Shown here in pieces: positions 7,512 to 14,352 of a stretch of 14,352 bases of DNA. The stretch is from TMED8 sp038125725 (GTDB lineage: Bacteria; Pseudomonadota; Alphaproteobacteria; Rhodospirillales; Casp-alpha2). How positions within the stretch are numbered: position 1 is the first letter of the stretch; each line of letters starts with the position of its first letter. Position numbers and translations under genes: made by a program. Below the pieces are notes generated by a model. It searched no databases. It saw only the letters and a program-made list of their open reading frames with translations, and was not told the origin of the DNA. The stretch spans positions 1 through 14,352 of the forward strand of contig JAYPEK010000076.1 in the NCBI GenBank assembly GCA_038125725.1, given 5' to 3'.

Positions 7512-8612
7512 TTAGAAATTGAACGCCGTTTCCAACACGAGGACGTCGACATCCTGAAGGGTGGCGCCGGCGGCGTTGGAGAACGAGTAATTGTCATACT
7601 GCAACGTCACCTTGCCACCGACGGCGTCTAGGCTCTGAGCAATGGCCACCTGAATGGTCTTGCCCTCGTTGCCGACGGTGGTTGCATCGTCCTTTTCGGA
7701 ATACGACAGCGTGAAGTTGGTGTTGCCGAGGCTGTTCAGCTTCGCATCGTAACCGCCGATGAGACGCCACCATTCGGGATCGGCGGCAGTGCCTTCGACG
7801 TTGTTCTTGCCGTAGTCGAACGCCAGGTGCAGGCCGCTGGAGTGTTTCACGCTAATCGCACCGCCCTGGATGTCGTCGCCACCGCCGTCGGCTTCGTAGC
7901 CGAGGCCAGCCGCGATTTCAAATCCGGCGATGGTGCCGGAATACTTGATGGCGATGGAACCGCCGCCGCCTTGCTCAAGGTCACCGCTGACGGAGAAGCC
8001 GGAGAACGAGGGCGAATCGTAACGTACGCGGTTGGCATCGGCGCCGGGATCGATGGTGCCGACGAAATCGGTCACTTCGCTGCCCGAGAAGGCGCCGCCC
8101 GACAAGGTGATATCCGTGGCGGACGCTGCCGCGCCTTCGTCACCGGCGAGGCCGCCGAAGTTGGTTTCCATGACGCCATCGGCACCGGGCTCGATGTCAC
8201 CCATGGAGAGCGTGCCCATGGATGCGCTCTTGAAGTAGATGTACTCATACTTCGAGGCATCGTCGGCCGTGGTCGAAACCGCCGCACCGGTGGTCGAGCC
8301 GAAGGAATAGCCGTTCTGGTTCTTGGCGATATCCCAGCGGATATAGGCGCCCATGGCGACATCTTCGGTCAGTTTGCCTTCACCCGTAATCCAGATTTCC
8401 GAGTTCGATGAGATGCCGGCGCCGTGAAAGATCTGGTCGTGGGTGCCGTCATCGACATAGGACAGGCTGCGGTGCACCCGGCCGCCGAGCGTGATGTCGA
8501 CCTTACTGTTGCCAGCACTGACCTTGCCGCCGGCCTGGGCGTCGATGGGTTGCGCCAAGGCCAGCAAGGCACCCGCCGCCACCGTGACTTTGAAAAGGGA
8601 TTTGATTTCCAC
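7512..8612 (-). CDS. Outer-membrane porin 2 (paralogue of porin 1)
   Basis: A 366-residue porin that aligns with porin 1 by eye without gaps. It has a signal peptide at about 1-27 (SLFKVTVAAGALLALAQPI, then an AQA-GG cleavage site), the NRVRYDSPSFSGFS segment (194-207) and the terminal ETAFNF for outer-membrane assembly. The GTG start at 8612 is chosen because its 12-base leader and first four codons are identical to those of porin 1. An upstream in-frame start at 8717 would read through the likely promoter and add 35 residues ahead of the signal peptide. Differences from porin 1 cluster at about 146-170, in the 276-286 loop (EWWR against EYTR) and in the C-terminal strands, which points to altered pore or surface properties. 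A promoter lies at 8690-8717 and a strong terminator at 7448-7470, so it is probably monocistronic. Confidence 0.9.
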   Translation of the reverse strand: MEIKSLFKVTVAAGALLALAQPIDAQAGGKVSAGNSKVDITLGGRVHRSLSYVDDGTHDQIFHGAGISSNSEIWITGEGKLTEDVAMGAYIRWDIAKNQNGYSFGSTTGAAVSTTADDASKYEYIYFKSASMGTLSMGDIEPGADGVMETNFGGLAGDEGAAASATDITLSGGAFSGSEVTDFVGTIDPGADANRVRYDSPSFSGFSVSGDLEQGGGGSIAIKYSGTIAGFEIAAGLGYEADGGGDDIQGGAISVKHSSGLHLAFDYGKNNVEGTAADPEWWRLIGGYDAKLNSLGNTNFTLSYSEKDDATTVGNEGKTIQVAIAQSLDAVGGKVTLQYDNYSFSNAAGATLQDVDVLVLETAFNF

Positions 8613-8689
8613 TTTGGTCTCTCCATTTTTTGTGTCGACCCGGGATGGGCCATTGGGGTTGCTCGCAACTGACGGCGAAAACGTGTAAT

Positions 8690-8717
8690 GGTATAACATA
8701 ACATTATTATTTTCCAA
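8690..8717 (-). promoter_or_regulatory. Candidate sigma-70 promoter of porin 2
   Basis: On the minus strand TTGGAA (8712-8717) and TATACC (8690-8695) are separated by 16 bases within an unusually AT-rich patch. Transcription would start near 8683, giving a leader of about 70 bases. The same -35 hexamer appears in the multicopper oxidase promoter. Confidence 0.45.
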
Positions 8718-8985
8718 CCGGTTTCGTTCTCCGCAAGCCCGTGGGTTACTCCATTACGCCAGCGACACCGCATCATCGAAAATACGCGGTGGGCACCGGC
8801 GCAACAGACGAACAATTGGGCCCGTTCCCTTCCCGTCGGGAATGCGGGTGTCCGTCTCTACAAGGGCAGTGTGAATGGCGGGGAAATCCCCGCCGCTGGC
8901 AGTGGTGCCGATACTAGGCCGATCAATCGGGGAGAGAAGCGATATTCGGCGGCTTGGAAAATTATTGTCGGGGCCCGTGATCTAA

Positions 8986-9007
8986 TTGCAACACATTCTC
9001 ATTCGCA
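8986..9007. promoter_or_regulatory. Possible Fur-type iron box
   Basis: The right half, CATTCTCATTCGCA, closely resembles one half of known Fur boxes (CATTCTCATTTGCA type). The left half, TTGCAACA, keeps only the outer TTGCAA. It sits just past the stop of the TPR transferase and about 375 bases before the porin 2 start, so its target is unclear. Confidence 0.25.
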
Positions 9008-9021
9008 CTTGGGCTGAAGGT

Positions 9022-10770
9022 CTACAATTGCGCGATTAGGTTCCGGGCCTGCCGAGCCTGATCTTCGCGGCTTTTGCCGACGCCGCGACGCAGCAGCGTC
9101 ACGCTCGGATACCAGTCGGTCCGCTCGCCCTCGCCGCCCCATTTCCACTGCGGCGCCGGCGACAGCAGAACGACCGTCGGAACGCCGAGCGCGCCTGCCA
9201 TGTGTGCCGCCGATCCCGACACCGCCAGCACCACATCCATTGCGGCGATCTGCGCCGCGAAGGCGTCCAGGTCCGTCATCTGGTCGATTGATGGGTCATG
9301 CACCATGCCCAAGCCCAAACGGGCCTCCATGTCAGCCCGTTCAGTCGCCGTTTCGCCGTACTGCAAATCCACGATTCGCGTCTCGCCCAGGATCAGAACC
9401 GGGTCCAACTCATCGAGGGCAAAGGATTTGATGCCGGCATCGACGCCGCGCGGGCTTTTCCAGACGAGGCCGAGCAGCCTGTTGTCGCTCTCTTCCTTAT
9501 AGCGCCGGCGCAGCGCCGCCACCTGAACAGGGTCCGGCGTCAGATAAGGGCCACGGCTCCGGCCGGTGAAATCGTCCCAAAGCCAACAGCCGAGGCTGCC
9601 CATGGCGACGTGATAGTCGATCCCGGGATCGAGGGTCTCCGGAACCGGCGGGTTTTCCACCGGAACGCTCTCGACGCCAGGGAACGAGCGACGGAACAAA
9701 GGCACCAGTCGGGGATCGCATTCCAGCAGGACGCGCGCACCGGTCGCGCAAAGGTCGCGTAACATCGCCATGAACATGACCTGGTCGCCGATCCCCTGTT
9801 CGGCATAGACCAGGATCGATTTCCCCTGCAGGTTCTCGCCTCGCCATTCGGGCTGCACCGGCTCGCCGCCCCAGCGCCGGCGGCGACGCAGGCGCCAATG
9901 ATAGTTGGGCCAGGCGGATTTGAAGTCACCGCCGAGGAACTGCAACTCCGACAGAATCTCGCGCAGTTGCGCACGATCCTCTTGCGCGAGATTCATCTCT
10001 TTCGGCAACCACTTCTCGATCACCGCCACCCCCTGGCCGAGCCGCTCGGTATCGCGGTAGACGCAAGCCAATTGCATGGCGGCGGCAAAATCGCCGGGAT
10101 CGTTGACCAGGTCGGCCAGGTACATGCGCTCGCGCTCGTCGTAGCCGATGCCGCAGGTCTTCAGCGACGCCTCCAACTGATCGCGGAAGCGGCGCTGGGC
10201 GGGCTCCAGGTCATGCGCTTTGCGATAGCACGCGAGCGCATCCAGCCACCGTTCCTGAGAATCGAGCGCGGCCCCAAGCGCCGCGTGCGCCTGCGGATTG
10301 TCGGGCATGGCGGCGATGGCCTTTCGGAACGCTACTTCGGCGTCCTGAAACCGATCCTGGCCGGCCAGCGCCTGGCCCAGGTTGAACAAGGTCATGCCGT
10401 CGCCAGGCAACAGGCCGAGCGCCGCCAGGAACACACGCTCCGCGTCGGCGAACCGGTTGGCCCTGCAGAGCAGCGCACCGTAATCGTTCTGGATTCCCAC
10501 ATCATCGGCGGCAGCCTCCGCCAGCCGCGCAGCCGCGGCAACGCCGTCGGCGATTTCCGCCATGTTGATAGCCGCATGCATGGCCAGTTCCGCCGCTTGG
10601 CGGTCCGGACGCTTACCATAGATCGCCAGGGCACGCTCGAAGGCGCCGGCGGGATCGCCGGCCTGCAACGCCCGCAACGCGTCGGTCAGCGGCCCGGCCG
10701 CTCCCGCGCGCGCGCCTTTTCCGCCCTTACGACCTTTCTTGTTTTGTTGGCGGCGCAGCGCGCGGTTCAT
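9022..10770 (-). CDS. TPR protein with GT9/heptosyltransferase-like GT-B domain
   Basis: A 582-residue cytoplasmic protein. A very basic N-terminus (MNRALRRQQNKKGRKGGKG) precedes degenerate TPRs, clearest at about 95-190. A GT-B transferase domain follows (about 316-582). KSILVYAEQGIGDQVMFMAM (317-336) is the N-terminal strand and GDQ loop of GT9-like enzymes. LGLVWKSPRG (433-442) opens the second Rossmann half. MDVVLAVSGSAAHMAGALGV (511-530) matches the donor-binding D-S-G-xx-H-xA-ALG segment of ADP-heptose:LPS heptosyltransferases. The ATG at 10770 overlaps the stop of the multicopper oxidase gene as ATGA, which implies translational coupling; there is no good Shine-Dalgarno. The longer frame to 10908 lies inside the oxidase gene and is rejected. 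The likely role is glycan assembly, with donor and acceptor unknown; the pairing with an oxidase is unusual. Confidence 0.85.
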   Translation of the reverse strand: MNRALRRQQNKKGRKGGKGARAGAAGPLTDALRALQAGDPAGAFERALAIYGKRPDRQAAELAMHAAINMAEIADGVAAAARLAEAAADDVGIQNDYGALLCRANRFADAERVFLAALGLLPGDGMTLFNLGQALAGQDRFQDAEVAFRKAIAAMPDNPQAHAALGAALDSQERWLDALACYRKAHDLEPAQRRFRDQLEASLKTCGIGYDERERMYLADLVNDPGDFAAAMQLACVYRDTERLGQGVAVIEKWLPKEMNLAQEDRAQLREILSELQFLGGDFKSAWPNYHWRLRRRRRWGGEPVQPEWRGENLQGKSILVYAEQGIGDQVMFMAMLRDLCATGARVLLECDPRLVPLFRRSFPGVESVPVENPPVPETLDPGIDYHVAMGSLGCWLWDDFTGRSRGPYLTPDPVQVAALRRRYKEESDNRLLGLVWKSPRGVDAGIKSFALDELDPVLILGETRIVDLQYGETATERADMEARLGLGMVHDPSIDQMTDLDAFAAQIAAMDVVLAVSGSAAHMAGALGVPTVVLLSPAPQWKWGGEGERTDWYPSVTLLRRGVGKSREDQARQARNLIAQL

Positions 10771-12218
10771 GCCACGTCCACCACCGTTCCCATGCCGCCG
10801 AAATGGTGTTCGAGGATGTGACAGTGGAACAGCCACTTGCCCGGGTTGTCGGCGACGAAGGCGATCTCCACCTCGTCGTCCGTGTGCAGCATTACGGTGT
10901 CCGACCACGGCCGATGCGCCACCGGCTTGCCGTTGCGCGTCAGAATCCGGAATGCATGGCCGTGCAGATGCATGGGATGGTCCCAGGCGGTGTCGTTTTT
11001 GAGCCGCCAGCGGTAGCTCTGCCCGCGTTTGAGCTTGAACATTGGGTCTTCGGTGAACCCGCTGGACGCAACGCCGTTCAGCACCCAGACCTTGCCGTGT
11101 TTGCGCCAGAGATCCATCAGGCTCAACTTCTCGCCCTGGTACATGGCTTCGCGGAGCCCGCCCATGGCGCCGCCCTCGATGACGATGTCGCTGGCGACCG
11201 CGCCCGCCAGGTCCGGTTCCGGCAGCGGATTGTCTGCCAACGCCAGCTTGGCATCGAGCGGCGACGAGCGCAGTTCCTTGCCTGGCTCATGGACGAAGGT
11301 GGCGAATGTATAGGCGAAGCGGTCGTAGTAGTCGTCGACGACCGCCAAGCGCTCGCCCGGCTTGCCGGCCATGTCGATGATCAGGTCGCGGCGCTGGCCG
11401 GGCCCCATGACGACACGGCCCGCTTCCGGCGCATGCGGCGCCACCGGGTGGCCGTCGATGGCGATGATCTGCGGATCGAGCCCCTCGAACTTGAGCCCGA
11501 AGACGCGGCCGTTGGCGGCATTGATCAGCCGCAGCCGGATGCGCTCGCCGGCTTGCACCGGCACGTCTTCCAGTTCCGCGCCGTTGACCGTGATCAGGTT
11601 GCCGATGCGCCCGCCGTGGCTGACGTCGTGCGGATGGTTGAACTCAGCCGTCAGCGCACCGGCATCGTCGATGCGCCAGTCGTCCATCACCCAGACCATC
11701 TCCCGATCGACTTTTGGCGGCTCGGCTTCCTCGACGATCAGCGCGCCGTAGAGGCCGCGGCCAACCTGTTCCGAGGTCTGGGCATGGGGGTGATACCAGT
11801 AGGTGCCGGCATCGGGCAGGTCGAACTCGTAAACGAAGGACCCGCCGGGCGCCACCGGCGCCTGGGTCAGCTCAGGCACGCCATCCATGCCGTTCGGCAG
11901 CCTGAGCCCATGGCAATGCAGCGTCGTCGCCTGTTCGAGCCCGTTGCCGAGCCGGATGGCGAGCCGCTCGCCCTGGCGCGCGCGCACCACCGGTCCCGGC
12001 ACGCTCCCGGAAAAGGCCCAGACATCGGCTGGCCCGACCTTGGGGTCGGCCAGCAGCCTGACCCGCGCCGGCGCGGGCGCCAGCGAATAGGCGCGCGCCT
12101 CGGCACCCACCCCGACCCTGGCCGGCAGCGCCGCGAGGCCCAAACCCGCCGCCGAGGCGCCGAGCAAACGGCGCCGGGAGATGGGAAATCCCTTGGAGTT
12201 GTTTCGGTCGGAGCTCAT
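10767..12218 (-). CDS. Tat-exported multicopper oxidase
   Basis: A 483-residue periplasmic copper oxidase that takes electrons from a substrate (often Cu(I) or phenols) at a type 1 copper and reduces oxygen to water at a trinuclear site. The twin-arginine signal SRRRLLGASAAGLGLAAL (14-31) indicates folded export by Tat. All four copper motifs are present: HCHG (101-104), WYHPHA (141-146), HPMHLHGHAF (414-423) and HCHILEH (465-471), with M476 in the type 1 axial position. Length and cupredoxin order fit three-domain oxidases of the CueO/laccase group. The methionine-rich insert typical of CueO is not obvious, so cuprous oxidase activity is only possible. The ATG at 12218 has AGGAAC upstream. 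It is cotranscribed with the overlapping TPR transferase and divergent from gor, with a TATAAT-containing promoter in the shared gap. Confidence 0.93.
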   Translation of the reverse strand: MSSDRNNSKGFPISRRRLLGASAAGLGLAALPARVGVGAEARAYSLAPAPARVRLLADPKVGPADVWAFSGSVPGPVVRARQGERLAIRLGNGLEQATTLHCHGLRLPNGMDGVPELTQAPVAPGGSFVYEFDLPDAGTYWYHPHAQTSEQVGRGLYGALIVEEAEPPKVDREMVWVMDDWRIDDAGALTAEFNHPHDVSHGGRIGNLITVNGAELEDVPVQAGERIRLRLINAANGRVFGLKFEGLDPQIIAIDGHPVAPHAPEAGRVVMGPGQRRDLIIDMAGKPGERLAVVDDYYDRFAYTFATFVHEPGKELRSSPLDAKLALADNPLPEPDLAGAVASDIVIEGGAMGGLREAMYQGEKLSLMDLWRKHGKVWVLNGVASSGFTEDPMFKLKRGQSYRWRLKNDTAWDHPMHLHGHAFRILTRNGKPVAHRPWSDTVMLHTDDEVEIAFVADNPGKWLFHCHILEHHFGGMGTVVDVA

Positions 12219-12248
12219 GGCTGGGGTTCCTGTTTTGCCACTCGGTTG

Positions 12249-12277
12249 TGGACGCTTCGGTCGGCTGCCATTATACC
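12249..12277 (+). promoter_or_regulatory. Candidate promoter of gor
   Basis: TGGACG (12249-12254) and TATACC (12272-12277) are 17 bases apart, each four of six from consensus. Its -10 overlaps the -10 of the divergent oxidase promoter. Confidence 0.4.
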
Positions 12278-12299
12278 GGCGCCTCTCGGAACCTTCCAA
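12270..12299 (-). promoter_or_regulatory. Candidate promoter of the multicopper oxidase operon
   Basis: On the minus strand a perfect TATAAT (12270-12275) lies 18 bases from TTGGAA (12294-12299). The predicted start near 12263 leaves a leader of about 45 bases with AGGAAC ahead of the ATG. Confidence 0.55.
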
Positions 12300-12331
12300 T
12301 CATCGCTTTCGCCCCATTCATCGCTTTCACC
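12300..12331 (+). repeat. 14-base direct repeat in the gor leader
   Basis: TCATCGCTTTCGCC (12300-12313) and TCATCGCTTTCACC (12318-12331) differ at one base and are offset by 18 bases. They lie between the predicted gor transcription start and the gor Shine-Dalgarno (AAGGAG, 12332-12337), and just behind the -35 of the oxidase promoter. They may be an operator or a chance duplication. Confidence 0.45.
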
Positions 12332-12347
12332 AAGGAGATCGGCACCC

Positions 12348-13718
12348 ATGCCCCGCTACGACTACGACCTGATCGTCATCGGCGCCGGTTCCGGCGGCGT
12401 CCGCGCGTCGCGCTTCGCCGCCGCCAATTACGGCAAGCGTGTCGCCGTGATCGAAAACAGCCGCGTCGGCGGCACCTGCGTCATGCGCGGCTGCGTGCCG
12501 AAGAAACTCCTGGTCTACGGCGCCCACTTCGCCGAGGCCTTCGAGGACGCGCTCGGTTACGGCTGGAGCGATCTCACGCCGAGCTTCGACTGGTCCAAGC
12601 TGATTGCCGCCAAGAGCGCCGAGCTGGACCGGCTGGAAGGCGTCTATCACCGCATCCTGCGCGAGTCGGGCGTCGAGGAAATCAACGGCACCGGCAAGGT
12701 CGCCGATCCGCATACGGTCGAGGTCGACGGCCGCGCCATGACCGCCGAGCACATCCTGGTGGCCACCGGCGGCTGGCCGTTCATGCCTGACATCCCCGGC
12801 ATTGAGCATGCCATCACGTCGAACGAAGCCCTCGACCTGGCCGAACTGCCCGGCCACGTGGTGATCGTCGGCGGCGGCTACATCGCGGTTGAGTTCGCCG
12901 GCATTTTCAATGCACTGGGCGCCGAAACTCACCTGGTGGTGCGCGCCGACAACGTCCTGCGCGGCTTCGACAACGCCGTGCGCAACGTCCTGCACGACGA
13001 GATGCTGGCCAAGGGCATCCACATCCACTGCGAGGATCACGTCAATTCCATCGAACCCATGTCGGGCGGCGGCTATTCGCTGCACCTGGACCGCTCGGAG
13101 ATGATGGAAACCGACCTGATCATGTACGCCACCGGCCGCCACCCCAATACCGCCGGGCTCGGCCTCGAAGCAGCCGGCATCGAGTTGGGACAGCACGGCG
13201 CCATCCAAGTGGACGAATATTCGAAGACCAGCGTCGACAGCATCTACGCCATCGGCGACGCCACCGACCGCATTGCGCTGACGCCGGTGGCGCTCGCCGA
13301 AGGCATGGCCGTGACCGCGACGCTTTACGGCAAGGGCGGGCCTCAGTCGGTGGATTACGGCAACATCCCGTCGGCCGTGTTCAGCCATCCGCCCATCGGC
13401 ACCGTCGGCCTGACCGAGGAAGAGGCGCGCCAGAACCATACCGTCGACATCTACATGTCCCGGTTCAAGCCGATGCTGCACACCCTGTCCGGCCGAGACG
13501 AGCACGCCATGATGAAACTCATCGTCGACCAGAAAACCGATCGCGTGCTCGGCCTGCATATGGTCGGCGCCGACGCGCCGGAAATCGTCCAGGGTTTCGC
13601 CGTCGCGCTCAAGTGCGGTGCCACCAAGGCACAGTTCGATTCCACCATCGGCATCCATCCGACGGCGGCGGAGGAATTCGTCACTATGCGTCAGAAGCTG
13701 CCGGAGCACGACCAATAA
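12348..13718 (+). CDS. gor: Glutathione-disulfide reductase
   Basis: A 456-residue cytosolic flavoenzyme that reduces glutathione disulfide with NADPH. The FAD-binding motif is GAGSGG (12-17). The redox disulfide is in GGTCVMRGCVPKK (41-53, C44 and C49). The NADPH site has GGGYIAVE (175-182) followed by VVRADNVLR (197-205); R199 and R205 match the two arginines that give E. coli Gor its NADPH preference. HPTAAEEF (437-444) contributes the catalytic His-Glu pair from the partner subunit. Length is normal for the family. The ATG at 12348 follows AAGGAG with good spacing; the same frame stays open far upstream, but that part is antisense to the oxidase. It is divergent from the oxidase operon and ends in a hairpin. 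Mycothione or trypanothione reductase are less likely given the close match to Gor motifs. Confidence 0.95.
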   Translation: MPRYDYDLIVIGAGSGGVRASRFAAANYGKRVAVIENSRVGGTCVMRGCVPKKLLVYGAHFAEAFEDALGYGWSDLTPSFDWSKLIAAKSAELDRLEGVYHRILRESGVEEINGTGKVADPHTVEVDGRAMTAEHILVATGGWPFMPDIPGIEHAITSNEALDLAELPGHVVIVGGGYIAVEFAGIFNALGAETHLVVRADNVLRGFDNAVRNVLHDEMLAKGIHIHCEDHVNSIEPMSGGGYSLHLDRSEMMETDLIMYATGRHPNTAGLGLEAAGIELGQHGAIQVDEYSKTSVDSIYAIGDATDRIALTPVALAEGMAVTATLYGKGGPQSVDYGNIPSAVFSHPPIGTVGLTEEEARQNHTVDIYMSRFKPMLHTLSGRDEHAMMKLIVDQKTDRVLGLHMVGADAPEIVQGFAVALKCGATKAQFDSTIGIHPTAAEEFVTMRQKLPEHDQ

Positions 13719-13737
13719 CCAGCACGGTCGTGTTCCG
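13702..13737 (+). terminator. Hairpin over the gor stop codon, possible terminator
   Basis: CGGAGCACGACC and GGTCGTGTTCCG pair over 12 bp with a single G-U pair and a 12-base loop that contains the TAA stop. No T-run follows, so it may work as a weak terminator or as an mRNA 3'-end stabiliser. Confidence 0.5.
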
Positions 13738-13850
13738 TTAACGTTCCCGCGGCTGAATTGAATGACATCCGTGTGACACTGGCATAGGCTCTGGCCCGTT
13801 AGACCTGACCAATTCCGACGGTTTCGATAAACGCCTGGAAATCACGGCGA

Positions 13851-13878
13851 TGGACCGTTATCTGAATTAGGTTATATT
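13851..13878 (+). promoter_or_regulatory. Candidate promoter of the PAS-like gene
   Basis: TGGACC (13851-13856) and TATATT (13873-13878) are 16 bases apart in the only AT-rich patch between gor and the next ORF. A second -10-like TATCCT lies at 13885-13890. Confidence 0.35.
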
Positions 13879-13951
13879 TAGCTCTATCCTAAACGGAATA
13901 CGAAGGTCCGCCGCGCCGCCGGTCACCCGGTCACTGGAAGCTGAAGATTAG

Positions 13952-14344
13952 ATGGGCGAAGTCGAAACACCGGTTGGCAACAACACCCCTCCCGCTCGGT
14001 CACCCGGCCGGGATGCGGCGGTGTTGACGCAGCGTTTCGTCGCGCTTTCCTTCTGCCGCGCCGATATCCTGTTCGAGATCGACAACGCCGAAAACATCGT
14101 CTTCTCCGCCGGCACCACGCCGGAGCTGCTGGGTAAGAGCGCCGGCGAGCTCTCCGGGACACCCTTCCTCGACATCATCGACGAACGCGACCGCCCGATG
14201 GTGTCGGAAATGTTCGCCATGGCGGTCCGCGCCGACAGCCGTATCGACGACATCGCCGTGCGCCTGTCGCTGGCCAACGGCAAGACCCCGGAAGCGACGT
14301 GTTCCCCGTCAGCGCCCATGGGACGTATTGAGGTGATTGCCTAA
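13952..14344 (+). CDS. PAS-domain-like protein, short or truncated
   Basis: A 130-residue ORF. After a disordered N-terminus (1-26), residues about 28-110 look like a PAS sensor. RFVALSFCRADILFEIDNAE fits the N-cap and first strand. IVFSAGTTPELLGKSAGEL and GTPFLDIIDERDRPMVSEMF fit the helical middle, and IAVRLSLANGK a later strand. The last strands of the fold are missing, and the tail after residue 112 (PEATCSPSAPMG) does not look like PAS. In alphaproteobacteria similar N-termini often precede EAL or other signalling domains, so this may be a broken longer gene. All three frames meet stops between about 14328 and 14344, so one simple frameshift would not restore reading. GGAAG at 13936-13940 could serve as ribosome-binding site. 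Function is unproven. Confidence 0.6.
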   Translation: MGEVETPVGNNTPPARSPGRDAAVLTQRFVALSFCRADILFEIDNAENIVFSAGTTPELLGKSAGELSGTPFLDIIDERDRPMVSEMFAMAVRADSRIDDIAVRLSLANGKTPEATCSPSAPMGRIEVIA

Positions 14345-14351
14345 GGGAGGA
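14343..14351 (+). promoter_or_regulatory. Shine-Dalgarno-like sequence at the window edge
   Basis: AAGGGAGGA overlaps the stop of the PAS-like ORF, so another gene probably starts within about ten bases beyond the window. Confidence 0.45.
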
Positions 14352-14352
14352 T

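Larger units (their letters stand above)
8613..9021. other. 409-base intergenic region without a recognisable gene
   Basis: Next to porin 2 it holds that gene's leader and promoter. A symmetric hairpin (GGCGGGG, AAAT, CCCCGCC) lies at 8877-8894 and a smaller one (TTCCC, GTC, GGGAA) at 8830-8842; neither is followed by a T-run on either strand. A Fur-box-like stretch is at 8986-9007. No ORF with coding character was found. A clear terminator for the TPR transferase gene ending at 9022 was not seen. Confidence 0.6.

Noticed and set aside
8613..8717. N-terminal extension of porin 2 to an upstream ATG
   Set aside because: It would cover the likely promoter and leader and put 35 residues before the signal peptide.
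12270..12299. MerR/CueR-type operator in the oxidase promoter
   Set aside because: GGAACCTTCC hints at CueR half-sites, but the spacer is 18 rather than 19-20 bases and no dyad lies between the -35 and -10.
10803..12347. Upstream in-frame extension of gor
   Set aside because: It is antisense to the multicopper oxidase with all copper motifs; AAGGAG and the family start place the gor ATG at 12348.
12327..13715. Long minus-strand ORF (462 codons) opposite gor
   Set aside because: It is antisense to an unmistakable glutathione reductase and its composition (His-, Val- and Asp-rich) is a typical GC-rich shadow.

Overview
The window looks like chromosomal DNA of a GC-rich alphaproteobacterium, most likely of the Rhodospirillales type. 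This rests on codon bias, a Gram-negative porin pair, a Tat-exported multicopper oxidase, glutathione reductase and several TPR-fused transferases. The genus cannot be named from sequence alone. Eleven genes are supported. I see no rRNA or tRNA genes, CRISPR arrays or mobile elements.

Left part (1-5932): a SPINDLY/OGT-like TPR glycosyltransferase on the minus strand; a small exported six-cysteine protein, a SAM methyltransferase and a GT8-like glycosyltransferase on the plus strand; and a TPR-sulfotransferase on the minus strand, convergent with the glycosyltransferase. Middle (6013-8717): two tandem paralogous porins of equal length. They share the same ribosome-binding leader, GTG starts and a two-hairpin 3' end, and each has its own terminator. 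Then comes a 409-base gap without a recognisable gene. Right part (9022-14352): a minus-strand operon of a Tat-exported multicopper oxidase and a third TPR transferase (GT9/heptosyltransferase-like), joined by an ATGA stop/start overlap; a divergent glutathione reductase gene (gor) whose predicted promoter overlaps that of the oxidase; and a short PAS-like ORF that stops just before the window ends.

The most striking feature is the set of three TPR proteins with unrelated catalytic domains (OGT-like, sulfotransferase, GT-B). All three begin with the same basic N-terminal signature (MNR, then a pair of arginines, then K/Q-rich residues). The same signature settles their true start codons. With the methyltransferase and the GT8-like enzyme they could form a dispersed set that decorates a surface glycan or surface proteins with sugar, sulfate and methyl groups. 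That role is inferred from domains and neighbourhood only. Oxidase and reductase side by side suggest a copper or redox stress module, but no regulator gene is visible.
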